Below are positions 39,936 to 51,300 of a stretch of 64,000 nucleotides of DNA, one piece after another. Below the pieces are notes generated by a model. That model made no database searches. It saw only the letters and a program-made list of their open reading frames with translations, and was not told the origin of the DNA. Each line of letters begins with the position of its first letter. The first letter of the stretch is position 1. This DNA is from Nitzschia sp. DOCU1 (lineage: Eukaryota; Bacillariophyta; Bacillariophyceae; Bacillariales; Bacillariaceae): positions 2,356,001 to 2,420,000 of the forward strand of contig OX595994.1 in the NCBI GenBank assembly GCA_951394045.1, written 5' to 3'. The position numbers and the translations under genes were made by a program.

Positions 39936-40752
39936 ATGGCTCGCTTCAAGGGTACCCTCGCTGAAAAGGAGCTCCAGACGCTCTTTGACAGCGGCGCAGT
40001 AAGTACTACCACGAAGCCCAAGGATGTTCAGGGGCTTAGTGATTTGTTTAAGTCCTTCTCCGAATCGGCTTTCAAGGCCGCTTTCTACCGCTTTTCAAAG
40101 GAAAGGCGCATGGCTGGGGAGTTGGCCCGCAATGGTGGGAGAACCACCCCCACTAGTAAGTACAGTCGATGCTCTTGAACTTTGCTCTATTATTCTGCAT
40201 TCTCTAACGCAACACACAGGCTTTCTTGCTGCTGGTACCGACGGCAATAATGCGGGGGCTTCTGTTCTTGGAATGGAAGTTCCCGCTGCTGTCTCTACTG
40301 GTGGCACCGTTGCAGGTAGTGTTCTTGGTGCTGGGACTGCTGCTGCTCCCGTCGAGCTCGATGATGTGCCCTCTGTCGCCCGTGCTGCTGCTCGCAGGTT
40401 GACCTATGAGGACTCTGACTTGACCTTTCAGCCTCCTGCGATCACTGATTGTGTGAAACATAACAACCAGCTCGTGCAGTATGCAGTCATTGTTCTCCCC
40501 TCCGGCACTAATGTTCTTGGTGGGCTCAAGTACTTTGTGAACCCCGAAGACTTGTCCGAGCTCGTGGTTGCCGTGCAAATGCCCCCTCTTATGGGCAATG
40601 CCAGGGCCATCCATGGGGATATGTTGAAAGACATGAATCCCCAGGAGCAGAAGAACCATATCAGGGTCTCGAACTACTTGGATGTTCTCCAAGGTATGCG
40701 CCCTTCGTCCGGTGGCTGGCCCTGGTTCCACGCAACCATCAAGGAGGCGTGA
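39936..40752 (+). CDS. Unrecognised 250-aa protein of the element cluster, 2 exons
   Basis: Exons 39936-40155 and 40220-40752, with a 64-nt intron (GTAAGT...ACACAG), encode 250 residues from MARFKGTLAEKELQTLFDSG. The N-terminal part is a charged helix-rich domain (FKSFSESAFKAAFYRFSKER). A Gly/Ala-rich linker follows, then a C-terminal domain with VQYAVIVLPSGTNVLGGLKY and a Trp-rich end (PSSGGWPWFHATIKEA). The family was not recognised. Clean splice sites and even composition support a real gene. It lies head-on in a cluster of genes unlike the host segment to the left, beside the Rep-helicase gene, and may be part of the same element; that is inference. Confidence 0.65.
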
Positions 40753-40935
40753 TAAACGAGAGAAGGGGGGTGGGGAGAAGGAAGATGGCAGAAAAGGGGA
40801 AGGTAGGGGAGAAAGGGGGAAGGAGGGAAAAGAAGGAAGAAGTATGTAGAGAAGGGTGGGGGGGGGGACAGCAATGGTAGGCGGGAGCAGAAAGGAACGA
40901 GAGAAGAGGGGGAAGAGTGGGGGGAAACATTTCTT
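40753..40935 (+). other. Purine-rich G-tract region
   Basis: About 180 bp in which the plus strand is nearly all A and G, with many runs of three to ten G (GGGGGGTGGGG, AGGGTGGGGGGGGGG). It could form G-quadruplex or triplex DNA. The long minus-strand frame across it is a composition artefact. Confidence 0.6.
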
Positions 40936-41086
40936 CCGTAAAATGCAAGGTTTGGTAAAGAAGTACCCACGGATTAAGGGTGTAAATAAATAGAGGAGGA
41001 TCAAGAAAGAAGTAGCAGCGTTAAAATAATCCATGGAAAGTGGTGCGGTAAGAGAAGAGCTGTGACTTGTGGAACGATAATGGTAG

Positions 41087-41947
41087 ATGGAAGAAGGGAT
41101 GGGCATTTCCGTTGATGAAGGAAAGAAGATGTCGGACGAAGGAAGTATATACAATGTCATGCGTTGGATTGGGGTGAAATGGTTGAATGAGTTTGCAAGA
41201 GAAAATGCCGTGCAGAACGAAGGGGGTAGTGGAAAGCGTGAGTTGTCGAAGTGGGTAGAAAGTCAGGAATTGATGTACGAGTTAGATGGATCAATACGAC
41301 GGGCAGTAAACTGGGATCTTCAAATTTTGAAATCATCGACATGGAAACGATGGCTTCAGATTGGATGGTCAGAGGAGCACAAGAGATATTCATTGTTTGC
41401 GGCAGGAAGATTCGAAAAGGGATCCTTGATTACTGTTGTGAAAGAACGGAAAGGGAGGGAAATAACCAAGCCCTCTTCCATGATACCTTCATTGACTACG
41501 CTTGGAGTAGGTGGAGAATGGGCAGTTAAAGTTAGGTGTGGAGGCCAAGAGGGAGACAGTAAAGTCAAAACCAACGCAATATTGTCGGGGGGGTTCATTC
41601 GAGCAATGACTCGTATCATGCCCGGCACAGAGATCGTGGTATATGATTGGGATGGTATACGAGAGATGTCAGGAATCACCGAAGACAGAAAGCTGGATTT
41701 GAACTACGATCTGTTGGATTGTATATTGTACAATTCAAAAAGGGATTGTGGATTTGACGATTGGTGTAGATTGGGTGTGGTGACTGGGTTTGGCAAGGTG
41801 CCTGGTATGTATAACGTACGATATTTTGATGGTGAGAGCACAGTACTGTCAGAGGACGAAGTGAGAGGAGGTTTAATTGCAAAGCCAAGCTGGATGAAAG
41901 ATGGTGGTAATAAGAAGAAACGGACAAAACAAAGTAGTGAAGGGTGA
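41087..41947 (+). CDS. SET-like/Tudor-like protein of the element cluster
   Basis: 286 residues from ATG 41087, single exon. The centre resembles a SET-type fold: SLFAAGRFEKGSLITVV followed by TNAILSGGFIRAMTRIMPGT and EIVVYDW. SET proteins show an N-H-S-x2-P-N then x-I-x-x-G-E-E-I pattern here. The Asn-His core is degraded, so methyltransferase activity is doubtful. The C-terminus has GVVTGFGKVPGMYNVRYFDG and STVLSEDEVRGG, a Tudor/MBT-like beta-barrel pattern that often follows SET domains in algal proteins. Both calls are by pattern only. It sits in the cluster between unknown genes and the Rep-helicase. The function is unknown. Confidence 0.5.
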   Translation: MEEGMGISVDEGKKMSDEGSIYNVMRWIGVKWLNEFARENAVQNEGGSGKRELSKWVESQELMYELDGSIRRAVNWDLQILKSSTWKRWLQIGWSEEHKRYSLFAAGRFEKGSLITVVKERKGREITKPSSMIPSLTTLGVGGEWAVKVRCGGQEGDSKVKTNAILSGGFIRAMTRIMPGTEIVVYDWDGIREMSGITEDRKLDLNYDLLDCILYNSKRDCGFDDWCRLGVVTGFGKVPGMYNVRYFDGESTVLSEDEVRGGLIAKPSWMKDGGNKKKRTKQSSEG

Positions 41948-42135
41948 GTCCCATGAGCGACACGTCCGGTAGAAAAGATTTTCCAGTTAGGAAGGCATTA
42001 ATTGGATACGGAAGAAAGTGAAGTGAATAGGAAAGTCTAAGAAAAATTAAAAGTAGGAAAAGACATGATGAAAATATAGGCACTAAAGTAAATGAAGAAA
42101 GGAAGCATAGGTATAGAGGAAAAAGCAGGCAAGAG

Positions 42136-43485
42136 TTACACATGAAGGGGACGGCGTTGTGCCGAGTTTCTGGTACGACCAGCGGACGCAGCGTCTTCCA
42201 AGACACTGGTAGTAGGAGCTGTAGTCCCAGAGGCAGGATGCTGCTGTCTTCGTGAGGCATTGTTGTTAGAGGTAGTGGTCTGGTTTGTACCCGGCGGTGC
42301 TTCTTGTTGGAAGCCTATCTGGAGGCTTTTGTACTCTTCGGTAAGAACTATGTTCTCGTTGCTTGGATGAAGGTAGGTAAGATGGGGTGTTACATTGGTG
42401 TTATCAAGCTTGTCAGCAGTATCTTCTGATGCATCGGCTACTTGGCCAAGCATAAACCAACCAACAGCTGTCCAGCCTCCATTACTGTTGACGAAATCAA
42501 CAATGCCCGTAACTTTTGCACGTAGATCCCGAATCATATCTTTTTGATCCTTGATGGGTGTGGTGTCACAAAAACGGATAAAGTTCTGGAAGAAGAGCTT
42601 TGTTGCCTTGAGGGACTTAAATTTAGGCACAACAAATACGTTGTTTCTGCCTAAGAAGTTGACATTAGTAGAAGTGAAGTCGAGAAAAGTAACATCAAAT
42701 TCATAGACCAGAGCACTGTGACTGGCTTGAGAGTGAAGGCAAGTACAACCTCCTTTGCCTTTCTGACGATCACATTCAGTACCAACACAAGAAACGTCAG
42801 TGGAAAGTGCAAAGCGGGACACTTTGCAAGTCTTGTTGGTTAGAACAAAGTAGTTAGTTTCTCCTGGTCGACTGGGCAATGTCATAGTATGTTCGGTTGA
42901 TTCAAGGTAAGGCACTGGGGTTGCACCTTTGAGAGGGAGCATCACATGGGGAGATTCTTCAGTGTTGAGTACTGGAGTAAGAGCTTTTCCAATTGTTGTG
43001 GTAGTAATACTGGGCTCGTAGATGTAGAATGGTTCACCTACAAAGGGTTTATGTTCAGTCATTTGGAGAAGAATCTCAGCTGATTGAAGTAGGGAGCGGG
43101 GGATGAGGACGGCAACCTTGGGAGGATTGAGCAAATCGGCTACTACAATATACTTGTTGTAGGTAGGAGCAAAGAGTTGACTTCTTTTGTTCTGCCCTGC
43201 TTGGTTTGCATTACTATTGTAGCTTGTTTGACGTAGTTTGATGGACGTATCAGTGCTTGCGTTTGGGGAGCGTACATCTAAAACAAACCCAAAGATGGCA
43301 GTGTCCTCAAGACTGGTAGCATTATCAACATCGGTAAGAAACATCATATCAACAAGAGTAGCTCCATTTTTGTACCTTCTAGTAACAATATGGTCATCGA
43401 GAAGATCGGTGTAGAATGCTTCTTTGGCCTGTTGAGCTAAGGTCCTGCCTATGTTGGGAGGGTTATTGACCACAGGATTTGACAT
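42136..43485 (-). CDS. 449-aa protein with a Cys/His motif, element cluster
   Basis: 449 residues, single exon, from ATG 43485. Not recognised. An N-terminal region with KEAFYTDLLDDHIVTRRY is followed by beta-strand-rich sequence (YIVVADLLNPPKVAVLIPRS, YEFDVTFLDFTSTNVNFL). A Cys/His cluster occurs as CVGTECDRQKGKGGCTCLHS near residue 245, which could bind zinc. A helical domain follows (FFQNFIRFCDTTPIKDQKD, GGWTAVGWFMLGQVADASE). The C-terminal 60 residues are Asn/Thr/Ser-rich. The beta-rich plus zinc layout resembles an OB-fold single-strand binding protein of the kind some Helitron-like elements carry, but that is a guess. Confidence 0.6.
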   Translation of the reverse strand: MSNPVVNNPPNIGRTLAQQAKEAFYTDLLDDHIVTRRYKNGATLVDMMFLTDVDNATSLEDTAIFGFVLDVRSPNASTDTSIKLRQTSYNSNANQAGQNKRSQLFAPTYNKYIVVADLLNPPKVAVLIPRSLLQSAEILLQMTEHKPFVGEPFYIYEPSITTTTIGKALTPVLNTEESPHVMLPLKGATPVPYLESTEHTMTLPSRPGETNYFVLTNKTCKVSRFALSTDVSCVGTECDRQKGKGGCTCLHSQASHSALVYEFDVTFLDFTSTNVNFLGRNNVFVVPKFKSLKATKLFFQNFIRFCDTTPIKDQKDMIRDLRAKVTGIVDFVNSNGGWTAVGWFMLGQVADASEDTADKLDNTNVTPHLTYLHPSNENIVLTEEYKSLQIGFQQEAPPGTNQTTTSNNNASRRQQHPASGTTAPTTSVLEDAASAGRTRNSAQRRPLHV

Positions 43486-43626
43486 AGTTTACGGTGCAAG
43501 GGAAGGTGGATTAATGAGGGGAAATAAGCTATGAGTGGAGTAAACAGATGCACAAAGAAAAAGCTGAAAGAAGATGAGGGGGGGGGGCAGGGGTAGGTAA
43601 GTAGATCTGAAGGGTTCTCAAGTTTA

Positions 43627-43685
43627 CCTACCCCGGTAGTCGAACTGCTGGTTTGGTCAGTCCTTCGGAGACACGGACCACTATC
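43627..43685. repeat. 59-bp dispersed repeat, copy 1 (tRNA-like)
   Basis: Differs at one base from the copy at 60475-60533, in the same orientation 16.8 kb away. The reverse complement has TAGTGGTC...GTGTC and AGTTCGACTACC, which resemble the A and B boxes of a tRNA-Asp-type gene, with missing or unpaired acceptor stem. A coding reading (YPGSRTAG...) also spans it. Confidence 0.7.
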
Positions 43686-43816
43686 GAGGAGGTTCGCATA
43701 TCGGACATAGTCCATGGAGTTCAGGAAGAAAGAGGGCAAAGCAGGTAAAAGGGTTTGCAGTTACAATGTTCAATATATTGATATAAAGATAGCATCACAA
43801 GAAATCTAAAGGAAGA

Positions 43817-44941
43817 ATGAAAAGGAAGGGAATGGATGACGAAGGCAACATTGAAGATACCCCTAATGGGAACCACATTGCAGATGTAGCAAGTAAGTTG
43901 TAGCGGTTGCTAAAAGAAGAGGAGAAAGTGTCAGATGAGATGGTGGGTTGTGGCTAACTAATTGTATTCGATTGCTGCAAGCAGGCATTCCGGCCACCAA
44001 TACAATGGTAGAAGGAGAAACTACTGTGGTGGTGACTCCTGAAAAGAGAGCAGGGGGGCCGGAAACCAAGAACAAGATTGTAATCGATATGACAAGAAAG
44101 GAGAATATGGCAAAGTTTCCTTCTAATGCTACAATGGAGAGGAAGGTCGAATTTCTTACTGCTTCAAAAGTTTTCGACAAGGAAGACTTTTTCCCCTTAG
44201 AGCTGGTGAGAAAACGTTCTCCAGAGTTTTTTCTTGTTGAACTCAAAGGCGGGTTGGAAGTAATCTATTGTGATAATGGTTCAATGGAGGCTTTCATCAA
44301 ACCTTTGACTGATTACCTTTTTGTAGCACAACAACATGGACATGAACTTCAACAGAAGCTCAAAATGCTAAAGAAGTTGAAGATATTTGCCCACGTATTC
44401 CGACGAGAAAGTAAGAGAAACAATGTTCCAATGAGCAAGGGTGATGGATCAACGTTTAAGAGAACCTGTATGTTGCGGTACTCTGGTCCTAATGGTAGCA
44501 CTAAAGAAGAGCAAAAAGAGGTCTTGTTCCTGCTAAGGGAGGTAAGTAGATGGGGAATTGGTTGACTGAGTGTAGAAAAAAATCTTCGCCAAGCTAATTG
44601 CCTTTGTTGTTTGAATACAACAATAGTTCATGAATAATTACTGTCGACAACACCCTCTTGGAGACTACGTCCAAACGTTTGAAATACCTAGTGACTTCAA
44701 CCAAACTCCAGGTATCAAAGAAGCGTGGGATCACTACATTCTGGACGAGGATATTCCTCGAGTTATGTTGAAACTGCTTCCCGTTAAACCTGACTGCAAT
44801 TTTGCTCAAACGGAGGGGGACGCCAAGGATGCACCTTTCAGTCCACCTTTCAGTTTTACTGCTCGGAAGTTTGGTTTTGGTGTTGTGGAAATTATTGGCA
44901 GTACAGGAGACACAAAGGGGAGAAGGCAGGGGTTAGTGTAA
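43817..44941 (+). CDS. Unrecognised 315-aa protein of the element cluster, 3 exons
   Basis: Exons 43817-43892, 43985-44541 and 44627-44941 (introns 92 and 85 nt, all GTAAG donors and CAG/TAG acceptors) encode 315 residues from MKRKGMDDEGNIED. The phase joins well at each site. Features: a charged N-terminal head, KVEFLTASKVFDKEDFFPLE, ELKGGLEVIYCDNGSMEAFI, and a basic stretch KLKMLKKLKIFAHVFRRESK. Next come RTCMLRYSGPNGSTKEEQ and LREFMNNYCRQHPLGDYVQT. The C-terminus is Pro/Phe-rich. The family was not recognised. Its 3' end faces the 3' end of the Rep-helicase gene, with a strong hairpin between them. Confidence 0.65.
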
Positions 44942-44990
44942 AAAAAAGCAGCGGGTGCCTTTCGTTGGTCTTGGAATTGGTATTGAAACA

Positions 44991-45028
44991 GGTGGAGAAT
45001 CCCTCCTAATCGGAGGGATTCTCCCACC
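44991..45028. other. Strong hairpin between convergent genes
   Basis: Inverted repeat GGTGGAGAATCCCTCC (44991-45006), loop TAATC, then GGAGGGATTCTCCCACC (45012-45028), 16 paired bases with one bulge. On the plus strand CTAG follows at 45039-45042, 10 nt beyond the stem, the spacing of a Helitron 3' end (hairpin then CTRR). It may instead be a shared 3' mRNA structure. Confidence 0.75.
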
Positions 45029-45329
45029 TGCATTGACCCTAGCCAAATGACTTGAGTTTCAGGGTGCAAAACAAAAAATTCATAACTATTGTATTAGGAA
45101 AGAGGAATGCTTAATAGGTATAAGGTAAGCAGTAGGTCCTTGCGGCTTCACATAGTAATAGAGGAGGTAAACGGAAGAGCTTCTTAGACGGAAACATTTA
45201 CTGCTATTAGAACAAACTATGAGGCACCGTAATCGTATTGAAAGTCATTGGATTGTTGAGGGGCAGTTACGAGAAGCTACAGAAGAATTAGTCTATCCCC
45301 TAGTCTATCCGTACACTATTATCTCGTTA

Positions 45330-48300
45330 TCATCTCGTTATCATCAGGTTTCCACACTGCACAAGGCGCAGTTGGGCAGCACCAGAAGGCAATTTCGTGT
45401 TGTTCTCCATGACTATTTCCCTCCCAGTTTGGACTATCCCTATTGCTTCTCCTGATTCCAGGCGTCTTCGTCTACAGCGTTCTCTCCACACATGTTCAAA
45501 GTGTTGGGCGTCTTTGAGATCGGAAAAACCAGCAACATACGCAAACAGAGCAAAGGGAAGTAACGCGGGATTCTTGGTTTGAAGGGAGCCTTGCAATGAG
45601 TTGTGCTCATGAAGACGTCGCCGTAGACTGGAGGTTGCTCCAATATAGTTAAAATGAAGATCTTGTAGGCTGATTAAATGGTACACAGCAAGGGAATTTG
45701 TCACAATACAATCTCTGGCTTGGAACACCGTTGGATGAGGCAAAACTGGTGGCAGGATGGCGGTCCCATTCTCGAATGTAGTTATAGTGGTTGCCATTGG
45801 GGCAATATCACACATTTTGTCAAGTAAGTCGGTGATGATTCCTGAAAAGCGGTTGTTCTGGTTGTTCACAACTTCAATCAAATGGGATATTGTTGCTTCT
45901 CTGTCGCCCACAAAGTACATTTGATTTGCCCGGCGTGTTCGGCTCATCAACACAACAACCAGAGATGAACTCCAGAGGTTAAAGTTAAGACCAGCATGGG
46001 CGGTGCCAACAGAGGTAACTGCAGTGACGATGTTGGGGAGAGTAGCCCCCATTGCTGCATGTATGGTGCTAGAAACTCTTGGTCGTAGACCGTACTGAGT
46101 ACGTCTTGCGTGATATCTGCCAATAATCCGTTGCGATTGTGTGGTAGTGCTTGGAACTTTGACCATGGACCAACCATTAGTCTTGAGCCACAATATGTTG
46201 CAATCGTTTGAGGAAGGGAATTGTTTTACTCCGCTGGGTGCTTTCCAAACTGATACAGGCACCGAGTCACACAGTTCTTGTTCGGTCGGAACCTGATCAG
46301 GAAGCATTAGGGCCAGCTGACCTTGGTCAAATTGGCCTCTGCTCACATGGGTAAACTCAAAGCGTGCATTGGGATAGAATAAGATGGTTGATCGCTGTTT
46401 GACTCTTCTGTCCAGCAATCGCGATGTTACAGCAGAAGCTTGAATCCAGTTGCCTGCTGTTGTAGACTCTTCATCATAACAATGGAAAAAGCGGGAGCGA
46501 GCACCATGCAGACGCCTCATCTTCTCCAATACCAAGGCTTCGGCTACATAGCAAGGCTCTTTTCTTCCAAATAAAAACACAGCATCATTGGGTATTCTCT
46601 CGTCTTCAAAGGTGTCCACAAAATGACAATTCTGGGAAAGAAGAGCTTCGAATTCAGTTTTGTCTTCCGGTGTCCAACGGAAGGATCGGGTCAAGGCCAT
46701 GATTCGACGTAGTGCAGGATCATCAGCAGCACGAACGGAATGTACCAATCGGCAGAATGACAGCTCATTCACTGTATAAAGAGATAACATTCCCGGTGTT
46801 CCTTTGAATGACATGAGCTGTAGATGGTCCATTGTGCAGAACAACAAAACACCTCCGCAGAAGAGAGAAGATTCATTTCGCACATAACGAAAGACCATGT
46901 CGAGAATTGCCATATATTCTGCACTGAACATTCCCCACTCGTCAATGAAAAGAAAATCCAATCGTCGTATGAACTCTATCCGATGAGGCTGACGATAAAG
47001 ATTTTGAATGGCGAGTTCAGCTATTCTGCCAGGAGAGGCATTATCGTCCCTGCCTCTTAACCCCAACAAAGCATGCAAATGGATTCCTCCGAGTTGTTTT
47101 GACCGTTCTGCCACAAAGCTGGTGGTGATACCATTCAGTCCTCGTGCCAAACAATAAGCAGCACAAAAGTTGGCAACCGTAGTCTTTCCAACTCCAGGGC
47201 CACCAACAAAAACTATGTTCTCAGGTTTCGTAGAGCCCGAAAAGTATGCTTTGACAGCGTCTTTGAAACGCAACATGACTCGTCTTTGTTCTTCGAAAGA
47301 TTCATCACTCTGGGAAGGATGTTTAGGCGGAGGGAAGAAAGCAACAAGATTGTCAACATCGGGATTAAGTTCCTGCCCTTGAGATTGTCTTGCGTTCTGA
47401 AGAGCTTCTTTAGTAGGTAGCAAGTTGTCTTGTGATAGGTTGCTGTAACTCGCCAATTCCACATATATAGAAGCAATCATTTGATATCTCATATCAGTCA
47501 TCTGTTTCTCGACGTTATCGCTCATCTTGCGAATCATGGTGGAAGCAAGAACCGGGGGAGATTCTAAGGGAAGGTTGATTGCATCTTCTAGGCCCCACAG
47601 GTCACGAAGATGACCATAGGCTTGCACAAGGGAACGACCAAGTTGGAAAGTGCTACCTGGCAAAACACGAATTTCTCTCTCAACGTATGTCTGCATCATG
47701 CGCTGAAACGAGGATTCTAGTTGACTTGGGTTGAGAAGTCCACCTCGTATAAAAGCTTCTTTCATGGTGCAGCCCTTCATCAATTCATATTCTGTTTCAA
47801 AACGACCATAAAGGAGGAGGAGATGCACAAGAAAAGGAACCTTTTTCTTGGGGTGAACTGGTGACCACCATATCACGGGGGAAATTTTGGAGGACGTATG
47901 GGGTTTTGCAAGAAAGGTCTTGATTGTTTGCAATTTATTTGCCGATAACAGCAATCTCTGATGGCTGCTATTGTCCATTGAGCTAACCGTGTGCAAGAAA
48001 GCCAATAGATCGATGATTTCTTTGCAGGGGAGCCTCTTGTAGAATTCTAATTGTTGATCATTGGATGCCTCCTCTGCCATTCGGTTTACGGCATGTTGAT
48101 AGAGATGCCCCATTTCACCATGGCGAACCTGAACGTGGTAGTTGAAGCCATCCAACCATTTACAGTCAGGTACTACCAGGGAAAGATTCCCCATGAGATA
48201 TTTTTCTGTTCGTTCAACATGAAACAGTTCGCACACCGGGGACCGTATAAACCACTGTAGATAGTCTCTCGGATTATCAACAAATCGTAACTCTGGTGGT

Positions 48301-51300
48301 CTCATGGAGAAGATGGTGATTGAATCTGTCTGCAACGGTGAATCCAATTCATCTCTAATCACTTCCAGTTGAGATGCTGAAAACAAACGATGATCAGGAA
48401 ACAGTTTCCGTCTGCGCACAGTTTGCCCAATAACAGCTTTGATGGCAAGCACATCCTGTCGTCGGAGTGACTTGGTTATGTTGAGGTACCTGGTAATAGC
48501 TGCCGAGCGGTATTCCCTAGGACAGGTGGGGATCTTGATGAACTCTGCTGTCGTTGCCACAAGACTCTTGGCTTGTAAGACTGATAAGCATTCCATGAGG
48601 GTGACAGGGCGTCCAGCAGGTATGTTTTGTTTTTGGCTGCGATAAACTGAGGCAGCTTGACGGACACTGTTGATTTTTGTATTGCCTAGGTTCTGGTGCT
48701 GAGCTCGGATGGCATCAGGGTCATTTGCAACAGGTGGTTTCAGCAGTACAATCAATCCCCTGTCGACCCCAGCAACGTATTTTGCCAGGTACAGAGAGAG
48801 ACAGGCACGCTGAGCATTCTGCAGATTTTGTGATGAAGGAAACTTGGCAAAGAGAGCTGCATTAGTGGGAGACATAGTAGCATCCAAGGGAGAGCATCTT
48901 GGTATGTGCCTCTTCATTAATAGCCGTGGGTCTGTAACTTTGATGGTACCAGTGTAGAGATCTTCTTTAGCATACCCTAACTTGAGAAGGATTTCTAACG
49001 CCGATTGAGAGTGCTGGACCTCTATTTCTTGTATGGTATGCTGGCCTGCAGAGTCGGTAGCTAGATAGTTGTTCAACCGCTTGCATACCAAAAAAGTGTT
49101 CCCATCCTCATCTGTCTTGGGGACTTGACATCTGGGACCACATCTATGGCTCAAGTATCGTTCAGCATTGTCCAAGATATCCAGGAGGCATTGTAAATGT
49201 GTACAATCATCCATATTGTTGTACTGTGATTTGATATAGGCAGCGAGATCTGCTTTACAGCCATGGATTTTATTCAGTACCACAGCGAGGCCTTCTGGGG
49301 TAGTAGTATCATAGGCCGTCTTCAGCATGGCATGGATGTGATACACGTTACCTTGATCATCTTGGAATTCCTTCCTGTACCAGGCCCATTGGATGGGTCC
49401 TAGTGGTTCTTCCGGACTGTGGATTATGTACTTCATCCACAGATCGATGAATGCACTCCAAGCTCTTTCAACATACACAGCGGATGCATTGCGAAGGATT
49501 GTTTTGGCCTGGTCTTCACTAACAGTATATTCCCTCATGGCCTGAAATGTAGCTTCGGTGCTTGTTATCCACTTCCTAAGCATTTTAAGGCCAGGGGCAG
49601 TAGAATGATTAGCCGTCTGGGTATAGAAGTAATCAGGTGGCGACGTTTCAAAGAGTCTCGTTAGCTTGTGGATGTTAGAGAAGTTTTCCACATCATCTTC
49701 ATAGAGTTCTTCGTTGCTGTTTTCCTCTCGGTTTCTGAATGCAACCCCTTCAGACGAGGACTGCTTTTCAGCGAATCCCCTGTGCAGGACCAATCTTGAA
49801 TCGTTGCCCCGCATAGCTACGTTTGTCAAAATGTCCAATTGCATAAACTGATAAGTGCTATTCGTAGAGGTCAATAAAGCAGGATCCTGCACTCGCGTCC
49901 AAGCATGTCCCCGCATAGACGCTATACCAAATCTTGCCAAGGTTGTTTTATCGTTCCAGAATGCAGTTGGAATGGCGCCTAAGATAGCCCCTGTTTCATG
50001 GGCAAAGTAGAAGATGTCAGAGAACAATGCTCCTTCTGCATAAACAAGTGGGACAGAAGTGTTTGGGGATCGAGCGATCAACTTGTGAAAGAATGCCGCA
50101 TGTGCCTTTTTCATTCTCAACTTCGCATGTTTCCTTATAAGAAGATGGCCTTGTCTGTTTAACATGATATGCATTGGAAAAGAAGCAATTGCTCCATCTT
50201 CGGTGGTAAATTCGGCATGTAGAGGTCTTTCTACTTCCACATTGGTCATGGTAAATGGATAATCTGGGTTGGTCAGATCAAGAGCCGACTCTTCGGTATA
50301 TTGGAACCGCCCATCTGTGCCAAATCCGGCATTGAATGATGGCTGTTTGCCTCCATCAGCATAATGCAACAAGTCTTCGGCAACCTCGAAGTTTTCATAG
50401 GGACCCAGATTATCCCTGATGTGATCCATATCTTCAAGATCATCGTTAATGGATGACAGTGGATCTAGTTCACCGGGAACACCGGGAAGATAGGGTGGCT
50501 CAATAATAACTCCATTGTCTTCTTCCTCAATGGAATCGTCATCTTCTCTGTATGTGGAGACGTACGTACGATAAGGACCAACGTCCTGGTCACAAGTCGT
50601 GGAACCAAGCAGATACGTAAGTTGTCGGTTCGATCCATCAAGCAGTGTCACCATGTGCGATTTGCAACCACCAATCTGACAAGAAGGTCGGGGACAAGTG
50701 TAAAGCGAGGACTCAGGACATTTGTCCTCCATGTTTTTATGGTCCCATGATTTCATTCCCAGGTTTATGGCATTTTGGTTGCAACTACAAATACGCTGGG
50801 AGGATAGAGTAGGGACCATGACAAGTGGATGGCGATGTTCTCGGCAGTATACAGAAGTTTGACCCCCAAGGCAGATCAGATACCGCTCCATCAATGAAGA
50901 AACAGAGGGAGTGACAGCTTTCTTGAATACTACCAGCCGAACATCATCAACAGACCAAGAACTATTGGATGGGGCTTTGGCAAAGTAAGACTGGGTGGAT
51001 TCTTGGACCCACCAATCTTGATGCAAAGAGGTGGCATGTCGGGCGTAAATAATGCCATCCCAGCTTAAGGCACCTTTCCCGCCTTTTCCGAGGGATGGTC
51101 GTTTACCTAACACAAATGTTGGTACCCAGTTATCATCATGGTGTTGTCCAGTGGGGTCGAAGACAAAAGTATTGCCATCTGTGCTGTACTCGAAGATAGC
51201 TACGGCTTTGCCACAATCAGTGGGTATCCAAGGTTGGTTGAGAAAGTGGTCAATTGCATCAGTAGGCCATTCGAAAACGTCAGAATCATTGCCCGGCAGA

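Noticed and set aside
40204..41160. 318-aa minus-strand frame
   Set aside because: It is antisense to a well-spliced plus-strand gene and to a purine tract; Pro/Ser/Leu-rich translation reflects composition only.
43627..43685. A functional tRNA gene
   Set aside because: A- and B-box-like sequences are present on the minus strand, but the anticodon arm cannot fold and the acceptor stem pairs only in one of the two copies.
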